The notes: generated from the sequence alone by a model not told the origin. Counted from the stretch's first letter, positions 28,845-38,199 are shown. The stretch is 64,000 nt of DNA from Paracoccus limosus (GCF_009711185.1 NZ_WMIF01000003.1:1-64000), one strand, 5' to 3'. Numbers and translations: made by a program.

Positions 28845-29105
28845 CTATTCCTTCGCGGGTTCCGCTTCGGCCTCGCGGACCAGATCCGACAGCGGCACAC
28901 CCAGCCCCCGGGCGAGCTTTTGCATGGTGTTGATCGTCGGCATGTGGCGGCCAAGCTCCAGCAGAGAAACGAAGCGCATCGAGACATCGGCGCGCCGCGC
29001 CAGCGCCTCTTGCGACAGGTCCTGCGCCAGACGGCGGCGGCGCAGGACGGTGGCGAAGGCCTCCACAAGGGGTTCGACGGTGCGGGGCGCGGGTTTGATC
29101 GACAA
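28845..29105 (-). CDS. XRE-family helix-turn-helix regulator
   Basis: An 86-residue protein from a TTG at 29105, which has GGAG nine bases upstream. VEAFATVLRRRRLAQDLSQEALARRADVSMRFVSLLELGRHMPTINTMQKLARGL is a complete XRE domain and closely resembles the gene at 28065-28322. It converges on the 142-residue gene with 13 bases between their ends. Confidence 0.7.
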   Translation of the reverse strand: MSIKPAPRTVEPLVEAFATVLRRRRLAQDLSQEALARRADVSMRFVSLLELGRHMPTINTMQKLARGLGVPLSDLVREAEAEPAKE

Positions 29106-29186
29106 GGGCTGTGCTCCGGATGGTTCGGGAAGAATGCTATACCGTAAATGCTGTGAATTCAAAGCGTGATCTGACGGAGGCCTGTG

Positions 29187-29492
29187 ATGCCTGAGCAATC
29201 CCCCACCATCGACTGCGGCCACTGCGGCACGCCGGTCAAACGCAGCGCCCGCATCTGCCCGGCCTGCCACGCCGAGCGTGGCGCCGGCCGCATCGCCGGT
29301 GGCCGCGTCGTCGGCCCGGAAAAGATCCCGAAGCTGCGGCGGCAGCTGGCCGTGCTTCTGGCGGGCCTCGTGATCTTCGGGGCGGCGGGCATCTGGATCG
29401 GCGCCGTCGCTTGCGGTGCCGTCGCGCTGGGGATGGTCGTGCAATCCGGCGGCGTGATCTTCAGCCGCGGCCAGGAATACTGGTTCCGGTAG
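29187..29492 (+). CDS. small zinc-ribbon membrane protein
   Basis: A 101-residue protein with GGAGG seven bases before the ATG at 29187. Two CxxC knuckles (CGHCGTP and CPACHAE) form a zinc ribbon in the first 33 residues. A hydrophobic stretch of about 40 residues near the C-terminus gives one or two membrane helices. The function is unknown. Confidence 0.65.
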   Translation: MPEQSPTIDCGHCGTPVKRSARICPACHAERGAGRIAGGRVVGPEKIPKLRRQLAVLLAGLVIFGAAGIWIGAVACGAVALGMVVQSGGVIFSRGQEYWFR

Positions 29493-29546
29493 GGATATCC
29501 GCCCGCAATCCCCTTTGATCTCTCATGTCTTTCGCAGGAGGCCCGC

Positions 29547-30026
29547 ATGAATCCCAAATCCCTTGTCCTCGCCCTGGCGCTGGCTGCCTTGGCCAGCCCG
29601 GTCGCGGCCGAGACCTATCTTGGCCGTTGCAAGATGGGCGAATGCCTGCATTACGACCAGAGCGGGCGCCGGGTTGAGGCCCAGGGCTCGGCGCGGGTGC
29701 CGGGCCAGCTGGTGCGGGTCGTGCTGCGCGAGGCGGTTTCCGACCGGCCCGATACGCCAAGAAAGCGCCTGCAATTCGAGGCGCCGTCCGAAGTGCGGTT
29801 CTTTTGCAGCACCGCCCGCCCGGCCTATGGTCTGCCGGGCGGCGGCTATCAGGGCCTGAACCTGGGCCAAATCTTTGGCGCGACCGAACTGGTCGCAAAC
29901 ATGTATCTGCGCGCCTGCCATCCGGGCGTGGCGCCCGGGCGCAGCATCGAGGCCAGGCTGCAGGGCCTCGGCTATCGAGTGATGCCCGAGCGCGTCTACT
30001 CCAGCTTCGCGGCGCTGATCCGCTAA
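29547..30026 (+). CDS. secreted hypothetical protein
   Basis: A 159-residue protein with a strong ribosome site (AGGAGG) and a signal peptide ending VAAE near residue 22. The mature part begins TYLGRCKMGECLHYDQ and has four Cys that could form disulfides. I do not recognise the family. It precedes another secreted protein on the same strand. Confidence 0.65.
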   Translation: MNPKSLVLALALAALASPVAAETYLGRCKMGECLHYDQSGRRVEAQGSARVPGQLVRVVLREAVSDRPDTPRKRLQFEAPSEVRFFCSTARPAYGLPGGGYQGLNLGQIFGATELVANMYLRACHPGVAPGRSIEARLQGLGYRVMPERVYSSFAALIR

Positions 30027-30193
30027 GGGTTTCCCGCTTAGCCGGGCGGCGACGCGCGGGGCGCTCAGTTGACGAACGCAATCTGCGCACCGCACGCACG
30101 ACACGCCACCCAACACTCTGATCCCCCAGCCATCCCCCGCCGCGTCGCCGCGCGGCGGCCAGCCCGCCTTTGCCTGCATCCGGAGGACGCCCC

Positions 30194-31582
30194 ATGCTCA
30201 AGACCCTCGCCCTGACCACCTGCCTTGGCCTGATCCTGGCCACCCCGTCGCTGGCCGAAACCTACACCGACCCCGATGCCGCCTGGTGGGGCGCATTCCT
30301 GGAAACCCTCGACGGCACCGCGCCCGACCTCAAGGCCCTGGCGCTGAAGGACCCCGAATATCTCGCCGCCGATGAGTTCAGCCGCGACGAGGCGCTGGCC
30401 AAGGTCATGGCCCGCCTTGCCGCCAGCCGCGCCACGATCGACCCCGCCACCGCCGAGGTAGTGCTGTCGATCCGCGCCGATTTCGGCGATTACGACGCGG
30501 CGCGCGGCGGCTTTCCGGTCAGCATCTTCACCCCGACCTCGCGCCTGCCGCTGGACCCGAGGGGCCGCAGCCTGTTCTTTCGCAACTGGCAGGATGTCGC
30601 GCTGTTCCCGGCGACGCGCGATCAGGGCCGCGCCCTGCGCAAGAAGATCGGCCAGGACAGCCTGCTGGCCCTGGTGACGGTGCGTGACATCCGCAAATCG
30701 CAGACCCGCAGCGAGGGCTATGAGGGCCATGTCGCCAGCGTCACCTATTCCACCGCCCGGGGCAGCGAGATCGGCCAGATCACCCCGCCCGACGTGATCG
30801 CTGCTGACCCTGCCACTATGGCCGCGCAGACCGAGGCGGCGCGGCAAAAGATCCTGACCGCCGCCGGCATCCCGCCGCTGGGCACCACCTGGGATGCGGC
30901 GAAACAGCAGCTGCAGCCGCTCTGGCCGGTGATGGCCAGCAGCGACCTCGTGCCCTGGGGCAATGTCCGGCGCGTGGCCTATCTGTGGAAAGACGGCGCC
31001 GTGCAGCAGAACGAGGCGCATGACCCTGCCAAGGGCTTCCGGCTCTATCTGCAGCAGCGCGAGGGGGCCTGGATGCCGCAGGACGGCGAGCATATCAATG
31101 TCGGCGTGACCGACCTGCTTTACGGCAGCGGCGCCGGTGCGGTCGATACCCGCGGCCTTGGCGCGGGCCTGGCCTGCTACACCCCCGAGGCACTGGACCG
31201 CTGCGCCGTGCTGATCTTTGAACCCAAGGACGGCACCCATGTCCTGACCGGCGCTTACGGCGTCATCGAGCAGCGCCCCGCCGCCAGCGCCGAGGCGGCC
31301 TTCAAAACCTTCCTCGGCGATGCCGCCGGCGCCTTCGAGGGCCTCGCCACCATCGCCGATTACGACCGCGAGGACATCCGCCAGGCCCGCAAAGCCCCGG
31401 TCACCGGCGGCCGCGGCGTCCCGACCTATGCCGCCGGCGCAGGCCACCCCCTGACCGCCAACCCGCCCTATGATCCCCTGAAAAACACCACCGGCATCGA
31501 GCCCATCCGCCGGGAAATCGCGATCTATGCCGTCGAAGGCGCAGAGGGCAGGACACCGCTGGTCTATGTGGTGGGGCAGTGA
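30194..31582 (+). CDS. secreted protein, possibly DUF4852 family
   Basis: A 462-residue protein from ATG 30194 (GGAGG at -8) with a signal peptide ending SLAE. The first 130 mature residues include FGDYDAARGGFPVSIFTP and LPLDPRGRSLFFRNW, which I associate tentatively with DUF4852. The C-terminal part contains LWKDGAVQQNEAHDPAKGFRLYL and a paired Cys region. The function is unknown. Confidence 0.65.
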   Translation: MLKTLALTTCLGLILATPSLAETYTDPDAAWWGAFLETLDGTAPDLKALALKDPEYLAADEFSRDEALAKVMARLAASRATIDPATAEVVLSIRADFGDYDAARGGFPVSIFTPTSRLPLDPRGRSLFFRNWQDVALFPATRDQGRALRKKIGQDSLLALVTVRDIRKSQTRSEGYEGHVASVTYSTARGSEIGQITPPDVIAADPATMAAQTEAARQKILTAAGIPPLGTTWDAAKQQLQPLWPVMASSDLVPWGNVRRVAYLWKDGAVQQNEAHDPAKGFRLYLQQREGAWMPQDGEHINVGVTDLLYGSGAGAVDTRGLGAGLACYTPEALDRCAVLIFEPKDGTHVLTGAYGVIEQRPAASAEAAFKTFLGDAAGAFEGLATIADYDREDIRQARKAPVTGGRGVPTYAAGAGHPLTANPPYDPLKNTTGIEPIRREIAIYAVEGAEGRTPLVYVVGQ

Positions 31583-31663
31583 GGGCGCTTAGTCACCACG
31601 GAATCAAAGATGTTGACACCCAGCCATCTGGCGGCCTACCGCCGCAAGGCACGGCGATCGTGC

Positions 31664-33247
31664 TTAGAGCTCCGGTGACTGGCTGTCGTTATCGGACCCG
31701 CGTCCAAATCGCATCGCATCAATGCCCTGTTGGACGCGGTTGATCACGTTGATGAACCGTCCCACGAGTTTCTGTATCGGGCTGTGCTGCTCAGGGGCAA
31801 TGCCAAGCATGTTCCGCAAGAATGCGGGCATGCGCTGGAAATTCAGCTTTCCGCCCTCGACCGTGGTGTCACCGGATTCGACGGCGGTGAGCACCTCATC
31901 CATGGCTTCGACGGCGTCGTCGAACTCTTTACGCCGGTTCTTGAGGGCAATCGCTGTCTGAACCAGTTCATGTTCTTTTTTCTTCAAGGCAGCAGCTTGC
32001 CCCGCAAGCTGTTGCTCTTTCTCGCGCTGCGCCGCCGCTAATTCAGATCTTTCCCGTTCCAGATCCTGCCGTGCCACCTTTACCTTTTCCCGGATCATAT
32101 CTTCCCTGCGGGCGAGTTCCGTCTGATCGGCGATCAGGCGCTCCTCTCGCGCCTGCAGGGATTCTTGCCTGATCTTCTGCTCGTGGTGGATCTGCGACAA
32201 CTCGGCCTGATGTCTGTCCAAACCTTTACGTTGCTCCAACAACTGCTCCTTTGTCCGCTCGGACTCGGCAAGGGTCTCGGCGATCTGCTTTGCCTGGACC
32301 TTATCGGCGGCATAGGCCTTGGTCGATTTTCGCGCGAGGTGCGGACCCACGCGCAGCAGGCCGCAATATTTGCCGACGGCTTCATAATAGCGATCCTGAA
32401 AGGCCTTCATCTCGTCGTTGAATGCGCGCTGGACGCCGGATTTTCCCCGCAGCTGGCGAGCAGCTTTGAGGTGGGCCGTGTTTGCGGTCTCCCATTGCGA
32501 CATGCGGTCGGTATTTTCAGCGTCGATCGGCACGCAGGATTCTTCCCAGGCTGCAACAGCTTCTGCATGGCGCGCATCGCGCTTGGCCTGGGTCTGGCGA
32601 TTTTTGCTGGGGCGTTCTTTTTTCGGCTTCAGGGGACGCGCCATCAGTTCCGGTTTTGGCAGCGGGGCGATGACATCGCTGTCGTTGCAAATGCGCCACC
32701 GGGCGGCGGCGCATTTGCCGACATGCAGCTTGTTGGCGTCAAGCTTTGGATCGGGCGTGTTGATGGCGAGAATGTGGATATGCACATGGCTCTCGTCCGG
32801 ATGCAGGACGGCCGTCCAGTCAATGCCGTCTGGCATACGGGCCGTGAAGTCCATGGCGATACGTGCGGCCCAATTGGCGATCTCACGTTTATTTTTCGGA
32901 TCAGCCGTCATGTCCTGCGGCGTCATCGGATGCGAATGGATCTCGGTATAGAGGGTGGCTGCATCGGCACGCAGTCTGCGCTGATAGGTCCTTCCGTTCG
33001 CGCTTGTCACGGTTTCGCGGATCCCGGCGAGAAGCACTGAGCGCTTTTCCCGCAGCTCGGCCAGAGTGATCGAGCCGGGAAAACTCAGATGTATTGCTTC
33101 TTGCGGGTTCTCGACATGCTGTGAAAAGTGACCCTCCCGCGCGGCCTCACCCAACACCTGTTCGGCACTGTTGAACTGGTCCGGGGCGCCTTTAACGGCT
33201 TTGGGTTGCTCTGCGTAGGTCTCGATATGGACGAATTGAAAGGCCAT
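31664..33247 (-). CDS. MobV/Pre-like relaxase (plasmid mobilization protein)
   Basis: A 527-residue protein from the ATG at 33247 with GGGAG seven bases before. The relaxase domain (1-210) has HPDESHVHIH at 149-158, matching the HxDExxPHxH metal motif of MobV/Pre enzymes except that Val replaces Pro. Residues 270-450 form a long coiled coil (QAREERLIADQTELARREDMI). Such enzymes nick oriT and lead the strand during mobilization by a helper conjugation system. No type IV secretion genes are in the window, so the element would be mobilizable, not self-transmissible. Confidence 0.8.
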   Translation of the reverse strand: MAFQFVHIETYAEQPKAVKGAPDQFNSAEQVLGEAAREGHFSQHVENPQEAIHLSFPGSITLAELREKRSVLLAGIRETVTSANGRTYQRRLRADAATLYTEIHSHPMTPQDMTADPKNKREIANWAARIAMDFTARMPDGIDWTAVLHPDESHVHIHILAINTPDPKLDANKLHVGKCAAARWRICNDSDVIAPLPKPELMARPLKPKKERPSKNRQTQAKRDARHAEAVAAWEESCVPIDAENTDRMSQWETANTAHLKAARQLRGKSGVQRAFNDEMKAFQDRYYEAVGKYCGLLRVGPHLARKSTKAYAADKVQAKQIAETLAESERTKEQLLEQRKGLDRHQAELSQIHHEQKIRQESLQAREERLIADQTELARREDMIREKVKVARQDLERERSELAAAQREKEQQLAGQAAALKKKEHELVQTAIALKNRRKEFDDAVEAMDEVLTAVESGDTTVEGGKLNFQRMPAFLRNMLGIAPEQHSPIQKLVGRFINVINRVQQGIDAMRFGRGSDNDSQSPEL

Positions 33248-33503
33248 GATGGGCTCCCTGGTTTGGATCATGGCCATCCAGGTATCGCGCATCCGCGAAA
33301 AAACCTAAGGCCCTAATGGCCTCGGATTTCAGAAATATGTCGGCGCCATTGCGGCAGATGCCGAATTCCGGCGGCAGATCGCGGCGAACGATGCGCCGGA
33401 CGAGTGCTGCGACCGGCGGGATCACAGGGCCGCATCGCAGCAGAAGGAAGAGGTCCACACGCGGAAGATTGGAGGGGTAATTCAGCGCCTTCGGCCTACC
33501 CAT
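33192..33503 (-). CDS. possible small protein before the relaxase gene
   Basis: A 103-residue frame with an ATG but no clear ribosome site, overlapping the relaxase start by 56 bases. The middle (VRRIVRRDLPPEFGICRNGADIFLKSEAIRALGF) is rich in Arg and could bind DNA. It may be a mobilization accessory protein or a chance frame. Confidence 0.3.
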   Translation of the reverse strand: MGRPKALNYPSNLPRVDLFLLLRCGPVIPPVAALVRRIVRRDLPPEFGICRNGADIFLKSEAIRALGFFADARYLDGHDPNQGAHHGLSIRPYRDLRRATQSR

Positions 33504-33516
33504 AGTGACAGACTAT

Positions 33517-33534
33517 AGGTAGCTAAAGCTACCT
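33517..33534. repeat. 8-bp inverted repeat, candidate oriT element or operator
   Basis: AGGTAGCTAAAGCTACCT is a perfect dyad with a 2-base centre, in the short gap between the integrase 3' end and the relaxase region. It lacks a T run, so it is not a good terminator. A nick-region hairpin is conceivable. Confidence 0.35.
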
Positions 33535-33548
33535 CGATGGTCTGCCCC

Positions 33549-35546
33549 TTACGCCGGGGAGGCGCTCCGTCGCCCAAAGGGCGACTGCGCGGACGGGCAA
33601 GGCCCATCCTTGCGGGTTTTGCGGGCCACGGCCCGCACAGGTTCAACTGTCCGAACATCTGCCGCGAGATCACTCACGGGCAGCGGGGGCAGTTGACGAA
33701 GAGCGGCCAGCTTGGCGGCCAGCGGGGTCGTCTCGCTATAGCGCTCGGCGGTGATCGAGTCGCCCGCATGGCCAAGGATGTCCTTGCGCACCTGCTCACG
33801 CAAGCCCTCGATCCGGCCCAGCTGAGTCGCGACATAGTGCCGGAAGCTGTGCAGCACCTTGCCCTCGGGATTGCCCGAAAGCTGGCGCTGGATCAGCAGC
33901 CGGAAGCGGTAGTCGAGCGGATCGCCGAACTTGGTGCCTGAGGTCGGGCGCTGATCGGGGAACAGATCGCCCCGCGGACCCTTCAGCGCCAGGCGGGCAT
34001 GCTCCATCAGCCCAAGCGCGACCAGCTGCGGATGCAGCGGCAGGGTGCGCTCCGACACCAGGTTCTTCAGGCCCCGGTTCGGGTTCGGCCGGAAATGCAT
34101 CACCGGGATACCGTCGATGATTTCCAGATCCTCGGCCTTCAGGCCCGCGATCTCGGCCCGGCGCGCGCCGGTCAAGGCCGCAATCATTGGCACCCAGAAC
34201 AGCCCGTCGCGGATCAGGTTCGGGCCCGGCTCTTGCCAATGGCGTTTGCTCTTCCAGCCGTGCCAGATCGGGTGGCTGAAGATCTTGCCGATATCCTCGA
34301 GGGTGAAGGCCGACCGCTCGTCCCGGTCGCGGCGGCTCTTGCGTTCGCGCAAGCTGCCGGTATCCAGCATCACCACCGAGGCAAAGCCCTCGCTGCGCGC
34401 CTTTTTCAGAAGCTGGCCGATATAGTCGATGTTGCGGTTGATCGTCGTCGGCGACAGCCCGACCGGCTTGCCCTGCGCGGCGTCAAGGATCTGGGCCAGC
34501 GTCTTCAGCCGGTCCTTGGGCGACTTGCGATAGGACTTGGGCAGCTGGTTCAGCACGTCGATGAAGCGCGCCAGATGTTCCTGCCGCAACTGTCGGATGT
34601 CACTGACCTCGGTGGCCTCAATGAACAGGTCATAGACCTTGCGCATCTGGTCGATCATTTGCGCCGACATCTTCTGACGCTTCTTCTGCGCCATCAACCG
34701 GTCGGCCAACGCCGCAATCGAAGGATCATAAAGCGGGGCAGGTTCTGCGGGGAATGGTTCTGGTGCTGTCGGCTCTGCCGGGGGCGGTTCAACCGGGGCA
34801 ATCGGCATTGGCTGCTGCTGAACTGGCTGCGACACTGGCGTAGGATTGTTGGCAGGATTACGGCCCTCGGCCAGATCCAGAGCCTCGGCGGCAGCGGTTT
34901 CGATCGCAGGCAGGTGCCCGAGGCTGGCGATCTGATAAGCTGCGCCACGCCCGCGCTGCACGATCTGGCGTCCGTGATTCACCTCGCCCTGACTGAATTT
35001 GTCCCGGCCCAGTGCCCTGCACATCAGATCGAACCCCGGGCGGTTCGGACCCTGTCGGGGGTCGCTGTCAAAAGACTGCGCAAGCATGTCGACATGATGA
35101 CTGACCGAAGCGATTTCGGCGTCGCTGCGCCCCTCGGCGCGCATGGCCTCGCGGTCGCTGTCGGGAACCGGCGCGGCTGCCGCGCCGCGATGGCCCACCA
35201 GTTCGCAGGCCTTGCCCATCACCCAATCGGCGCTCAGCGCCTGCTGCCAAGCGTCCGGGGCGGGAAGGTCGGGAATATTGGCGCGGGTCGCCTCGATCTG
35301 ATCCAAAGCCCGCAGAATCGCCGCCTGCAACAGGCTGCGCGCTTCGTCCCGGCTCAGTTTGCTTTGCATCATCTGGTCGAACACCCGACACCCCTCTGCC
35401 CCCAGAAGTAAGGCAAGGCGCCGGGCAATCAAGGGATCGCGGGTGCGCAGGCTGACCTGCATCAGCGCACCGCCCAGCGAAAGGGGCAGCCGCCGGCGCC
35501 AGACATAGGTCGCGCCACGACGGAAAACATGCGTCTGCAAGCCCAA
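33549..35546 (-). CDS. tyrosine recombinase (DUF6538-type integrase)
   Basis: A 665-residue integrase. The N-terminus HVFRRGATYVWRRRLP is the DUF6538 signature. The catalytic domain has Arg462 in LTGARRAE, His566 and Arg569 in HSFRH, the LGHAGDSITAERY box and Tyr603 as nucleophile. A Pro-rich linker at about 225-265 separates the N-terminal arm. Its start is 122 bases from the tRNA-Asn 3' end and it reads inward, as expected for the integrase of the island that uses this tRNA. Confidence 0.9.
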   Translation of the reverse strand: MGLQTHVFRRGATYVWRRRLPLSLGGALMQVSLRTRDPLIARRLALLLGAEGCRVFDQMMQSKLSRDEARSLLQAAILRALDQIEATRANIPDLPAPDAWQQALSADWVMGKACELVGHRGAAAAPVPDSDREAMRAEGRSDAEIASVSHHVDMLAQSFDSDPRQGPNRPGFDLMCRALGRDKFSQGEVNHGRQIVQRGRGAAYQIASLGHLPAIETAAAEALDLAEGRNPANNPTPVSQPVQQQPMPIAPVEPPPAEPTAPEPFPAEPAPLYDPSIAALADRLMAQKKRQKMSAQMIDQMRKVYDLFIEATEVSDIRQLRQEHLARFIDVLNQLPKSYRKSPKDRLKTLAQILDAAQGKPVGLSPTTINRNIDYIGQLLKKARSEGFASVVMLDTGSLRERKSRRDRDERSAFTLEDIGKIFSHPIWHGWKSKRHWQEPGPNLIRDGLFWVPMIAALTGARRAEIAGLKAEDLEIIDGIPVMHFRPNPNRGLKNLVSERTLPLHPQLVALGLMEHARLALKGPRGDLFPDQRPTSGTKFGDPLDYRFRLLIQRQLSGNPEGKVLHSFRHYVATQLGRIEGLREQVRKDILGHAGDSITAERYSETTPLAAKLAALRQLPPLPVSDLAADVRTVEPVRAVARKTRKDGPCPSAQSPFGRRSASPA

Positions 35547-35667
35547 GGCAATACCCCCTTATCGGGCTGCCTCGCCGTGGCCTGCAGGTGTCATACGTAT
35601 GACACCCTTGTCGCACACCACCCCGCAGGGATGATTTGCGCAACAATTCTCGTAGCTTGGTAAATTT

Positions 35668-35742
35668 TGGCTCCGGCGGTAGGGATCGAACCTACGACCA
35701 ATTGATTAACAGTCAACTGCTCTACCGCTGAGCTACGCCGGA
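35668..35742 (-). tRNA. tRNA-Asn (GTT)
   Basis: A complete cloverleaf reads on the minus strand: acceptor TCCGGCG with CGCCGGA, D-arm GCTC/GAGC, anticodon loop CTGTTAA with GTT, T-arm GTAGG/CCTAC with TTCGATC, discriminator G and an encoded CCA. The last 17 bases are repeated at 806-822. Confidence 0.95.
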
Positions 35743-35951
35743 ACACGGGGGCTGTATAGCCATGGCCGACAGGGCCGTCCAGAGGGCGTAACAAGTTTTT
35801 CATAAGTTTTTTTCCGACCCCATGGCGCAAGCCGCTGCCAGCTAAAGCACCGGGTCTCGAACACTTCGTGGGCCGTTTAACAGAGGTCACCGCGCAGCCC
35901 GACCCCACCGCACGCGACGCGCGGGGTCCGACCGAACTGCCGGCGCAAGGT

Positions 35952-36197
35952 ATGGCCATAAGGCGCCCGGCAACGGCCACCGGTATCCGGCATATCGGGC
36001 ACGGCCGCGTGACGCTGCCCTGTGGTTCGATGCGCGGTCAGAGCCGCCGCAGGGCCGAGGCGATGGACATGCTGCGCCAGGGCGCGTCGATCCAGCAGGT
36101 GGCATTGGCCTGCGATCTGCACACGCGCACAGTGAGCAATTATCGCGCGGCGCTTGATGCCGAGGCCGGCACGCGTCAGATGCAACTGCCCCTTTGA
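35952..36197 (+). CDS. small helix-turn-helix protein, possibly phage-derived
   Basis: About 81 residues from ATG 35952; an upstream in-frame start would give 109. The C-terminal half RRRAEAMDMLRQGASIQQVALACDLHTRTVSNYRAAL reads as a Lambda-repressor-like or sigma-like helix-turn-helix. It stands before the P2-like tail remnants and may have belonged to that prophage. Confidence 0.45.
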   Translation: MAIRRPATATGIRHIGHGRVTLPCGSMRGQSRRRAEAMDMLRQGASIQQVALACDLHTRTVSNYRAALDAEAGTRQMQLPL

Positions 36198-36329
36198 CAG
36201 GGGTCGACCCGATCTGACAGAGTACCCTCGGCCGCTCTGGCGCTGCGTGTCATCTGCCCCCGAAAGGCTTCAGGGGCTACCACCCCTCCCCGATTTGCGA
36301 CTGTCGCCCCGTCACAACCGGGGGCTGAC

Positions 36330-36491
36330 ATGAAGCTGGTCAACCACAAGATCGAAGGCATTTCTTTCCGCGCCGCCCATTACACGGGCGGCGTCATCGT
36401 GCCGACCATCGTGGTCCTGCATGACACGGCCGGGCGGCTCGAGAAGGGCAGCAGCGCCGCCTATCTGGCCAGCCAGAAGGCCAGCCGCTGA
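36330..36491 (+). pseudogene. phage N-acetylmuramoyl-L-alanine amidase, N-terminal fragment
   Basis: 53 codons: MKLVNHKIEGISF and IVPTIVVLHDTAGRLEKGSSAAYLAS is the start of an Amidase_2 endolysin with its first zinc-ligand His in VVLHDT. The frame then closes and continues directly, in another frame, into a tail gpU sequence. A deletion has therefore joined the two. Confidence 0.7.
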
Positions 36492-36636
36492 TCCTGGTCG
36501 ATGGGCTGGGCTGGATCTGGGACCGCTGGGTCATTTCCTCCGTCGAAGAGCGCAAGAGCCTGTTCATGTCGGACGGCGCACCCCGCAAGATCGAGTTCAC
36601 GATGGCCTTCTGGCCTATGGGAGCGATGCGGCATGA
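36488..36636 (+). pseudogene. P2-like phage tail protein gpU, C-terminal fragment with a frameshift
   Basis: DGLGWIWDRWVISSVEERKSLFMSDGAPRKIEFTMAFW matches the C-terminal half of P2 gpU. The expected end AYGSDAA then stop lies in the neighbouring frame and overlaps the gpX start. A one-base shift near 36615 has disrupted it. Confidence 0.7.
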
Positions 36637-36845
36637 GCAGCACGTATCGCACCCTGGACGGCGACATGCTCGACGCGATCTGCAAGGCAAAACTCGGGTC
36701 CGAGCAGCACGTGGCCGCCGTTCTCGATGCCAATCCCGGGCTGGCAGCCCGAGGCCCGGTCTATCCGGCCGGGCTGCTGATCTTCCTGCCTGATGTCTCC
36801 CAGCCCACGGTGACCGGCCAGATCAAGCTCTGGGGGCAAACGTGA
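36633..36845 (+). CDS. P2-like phage tail protein gpX
   Basis: A 70-residue LysM-like tail protein: YRTLDGDMLDAICKAKLGSEQHVAAVLDANPGLAARGPVYPAGLLIFLP. This fits gpX in length and pattern. It overlaps the gpD start (GTGA). It is probably intact but without a working phage around it. Confidence 0.8.
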   Translation: MSSTYRTLDGDMLDAICKAKLGSEQHVAAVLDANPGLAARGPVYPAGLLIFLPDVSQPTVTGQIKLWGQT

Positions 36846-37897
36846 CGCCCGCTTTCCGCATCCTGGTCGATGGCGCGGACCGCAGCACGGTCATTGCAGA
36901 CCGCCTGCTCAGCATCCTCATCACCGATGAGGACGGCACCAAGTCAGACCGCGTCGAGATCGAGATCGACAACCGCGACCGCCGCGTGGCCTTCCCCAAG
37001 GTCGAGGCGCAGATCGAGGTCTCGCTGGGGTTTCAGGGCAAGCCGCTGTCGCTGATGGGGCGCTATGCCGTCGATGGCGTCTCGGGGCGCGGGCCAGTCC
37101 GGGCGCTGACCATCACCGCCACTGCTGCCGACCTCAAGGGCGATATCCGCGCGCCGCGCACCCGGGGCTGGACGAACCGGTCGCTGCCCGACATCGCCGC
37201 GACCATTGCAGGCGAAGCCGGGCTGATACCGGTGATTGGCGAAAGCCTGCGTGCCGTCCGCTGGCCCTTCCTGGCACAGACGGCCGAGAGCAATCTGCAC
37301 TTCCTGACCCGGCTTGCCGCCGAGCTCGATGCCACCTGCAAGCCGGCCGGCGGTGCGCTGGTGGTGCAGCGCCGGGGCGAGGGCAAGACGGCGGCCGGCG
37401 ATACGCTGGTGCCGCCGGTCATCACCCCGCGCCGGTTATCGGACTGGAGCTGGTCCTGGAGGGGCCGCACGGTCTACCGCGCGGCCGAGGCCGAATGGAC
37501 CGAGACCGGCACCGGCGTCACCCACAAGATCAAGGTCGGCTCTGGCACGCCGCTCAAGAAGATCCGCCATCCCTATGCAACCGAGGCCGAGGCGACCCGC
37601 GCCGCCGAATCGGCGCTGAGTGGCGCAGGGCGGTCGGGGCTTGAGGTCAGCGGCACGCTTTCTGGGTTCGAGCCCGGGCTGCTGGGCGGTGGCCTGATCG
37701 ACCTGCAGGGCCTCGAGCCGGTGCTGGATGGGCGCTGGCACCTCAAATCCGTCTCGCATCGACTGGATATCCGCCCTGGTCGCCGCAATCCGTCGATGCA
37801 TCGCTGGACAGCCAAACGATGGCGCAGGCAGTTTTCTGGCAGGCATGGCTGGGGCAGCATGTCCAGATCCCGGCCTATGTCATGCCTGTGCCGGTGA
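36842..37897 (+). pseudogene. P2-like late control / tail protein gpD, frameshifted near its end
   Basis: From a GTG at 36842 the product has the gpD features: FRILVDGADRSTVIADRLLSILITDEDGTKSDRVEIEIDNRD, RTRGWTNRSLPDIAATIAGEAGL and WHLKSVSHRL near residue 305. After that the frame gives an unrelated Arg-rich tail, while the expected ending (TGY and SVDASL) appears in another frame. A frameshift at about 37755 is likely. Up to that point the gene looks intact. Confidence 0.75.
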
Positions 37898-38199
37898 TCG
37901 TGCGCCGGATCAGGGCGTATTTTTCGCCCGCCTCGCCGTTCAAATCGGGCGACGACTTGCATCTGTCGAATACCGTGAGCGATGCGCCGCTGACCGCAAC
38001 CATGGCTGCCATGGGCGCGGGCCTTGAAATGATGATGACGGGCGCGCGACTGGCTGATGATCCGGGCTGGTCGGTGCAGATGCGCGATCTGGTCGCCATC
38101 GTCTGGACTGCCGTCGCCGAATACGCCTGCACCGGCCTGGGCGGCGCCACGGTTGTGGCCCCGGCCTCTGGGGCCGATCCGTTGCCGCTGCCTGCATGA
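37819..38199 (+). CDS. hypothetical protein at the prophage end
   Basis: A 126-residue frame, MAQAVFWQAWLGQHVQIPAYVMPVPVIVRRIRAYFSPA and onward. It follows the decayed gpD gene and lacks a good ribosome site, so it may be read on from that gene. I do not recognise it. Confidence 0.4.
   Translation: MAQAVFWQAWLGQHVQIPAYVMPVPVIVRRIRAYFSPASPFKSGDDLHLSNTVSDAPLTATMAAMGAGLEMMMTGARLADDPGWSVQMRDLVAIVWTAVAEYACTGLGGATVVAPASGADPLPLPA

Noticed and set aside
33192..33503. Reading the frame before the relaxase as a known mobilization accessory gene
   Set aside because: No MobC-like or ribbon-helix-helix motif is visible; kept only as a low-confidence frame.
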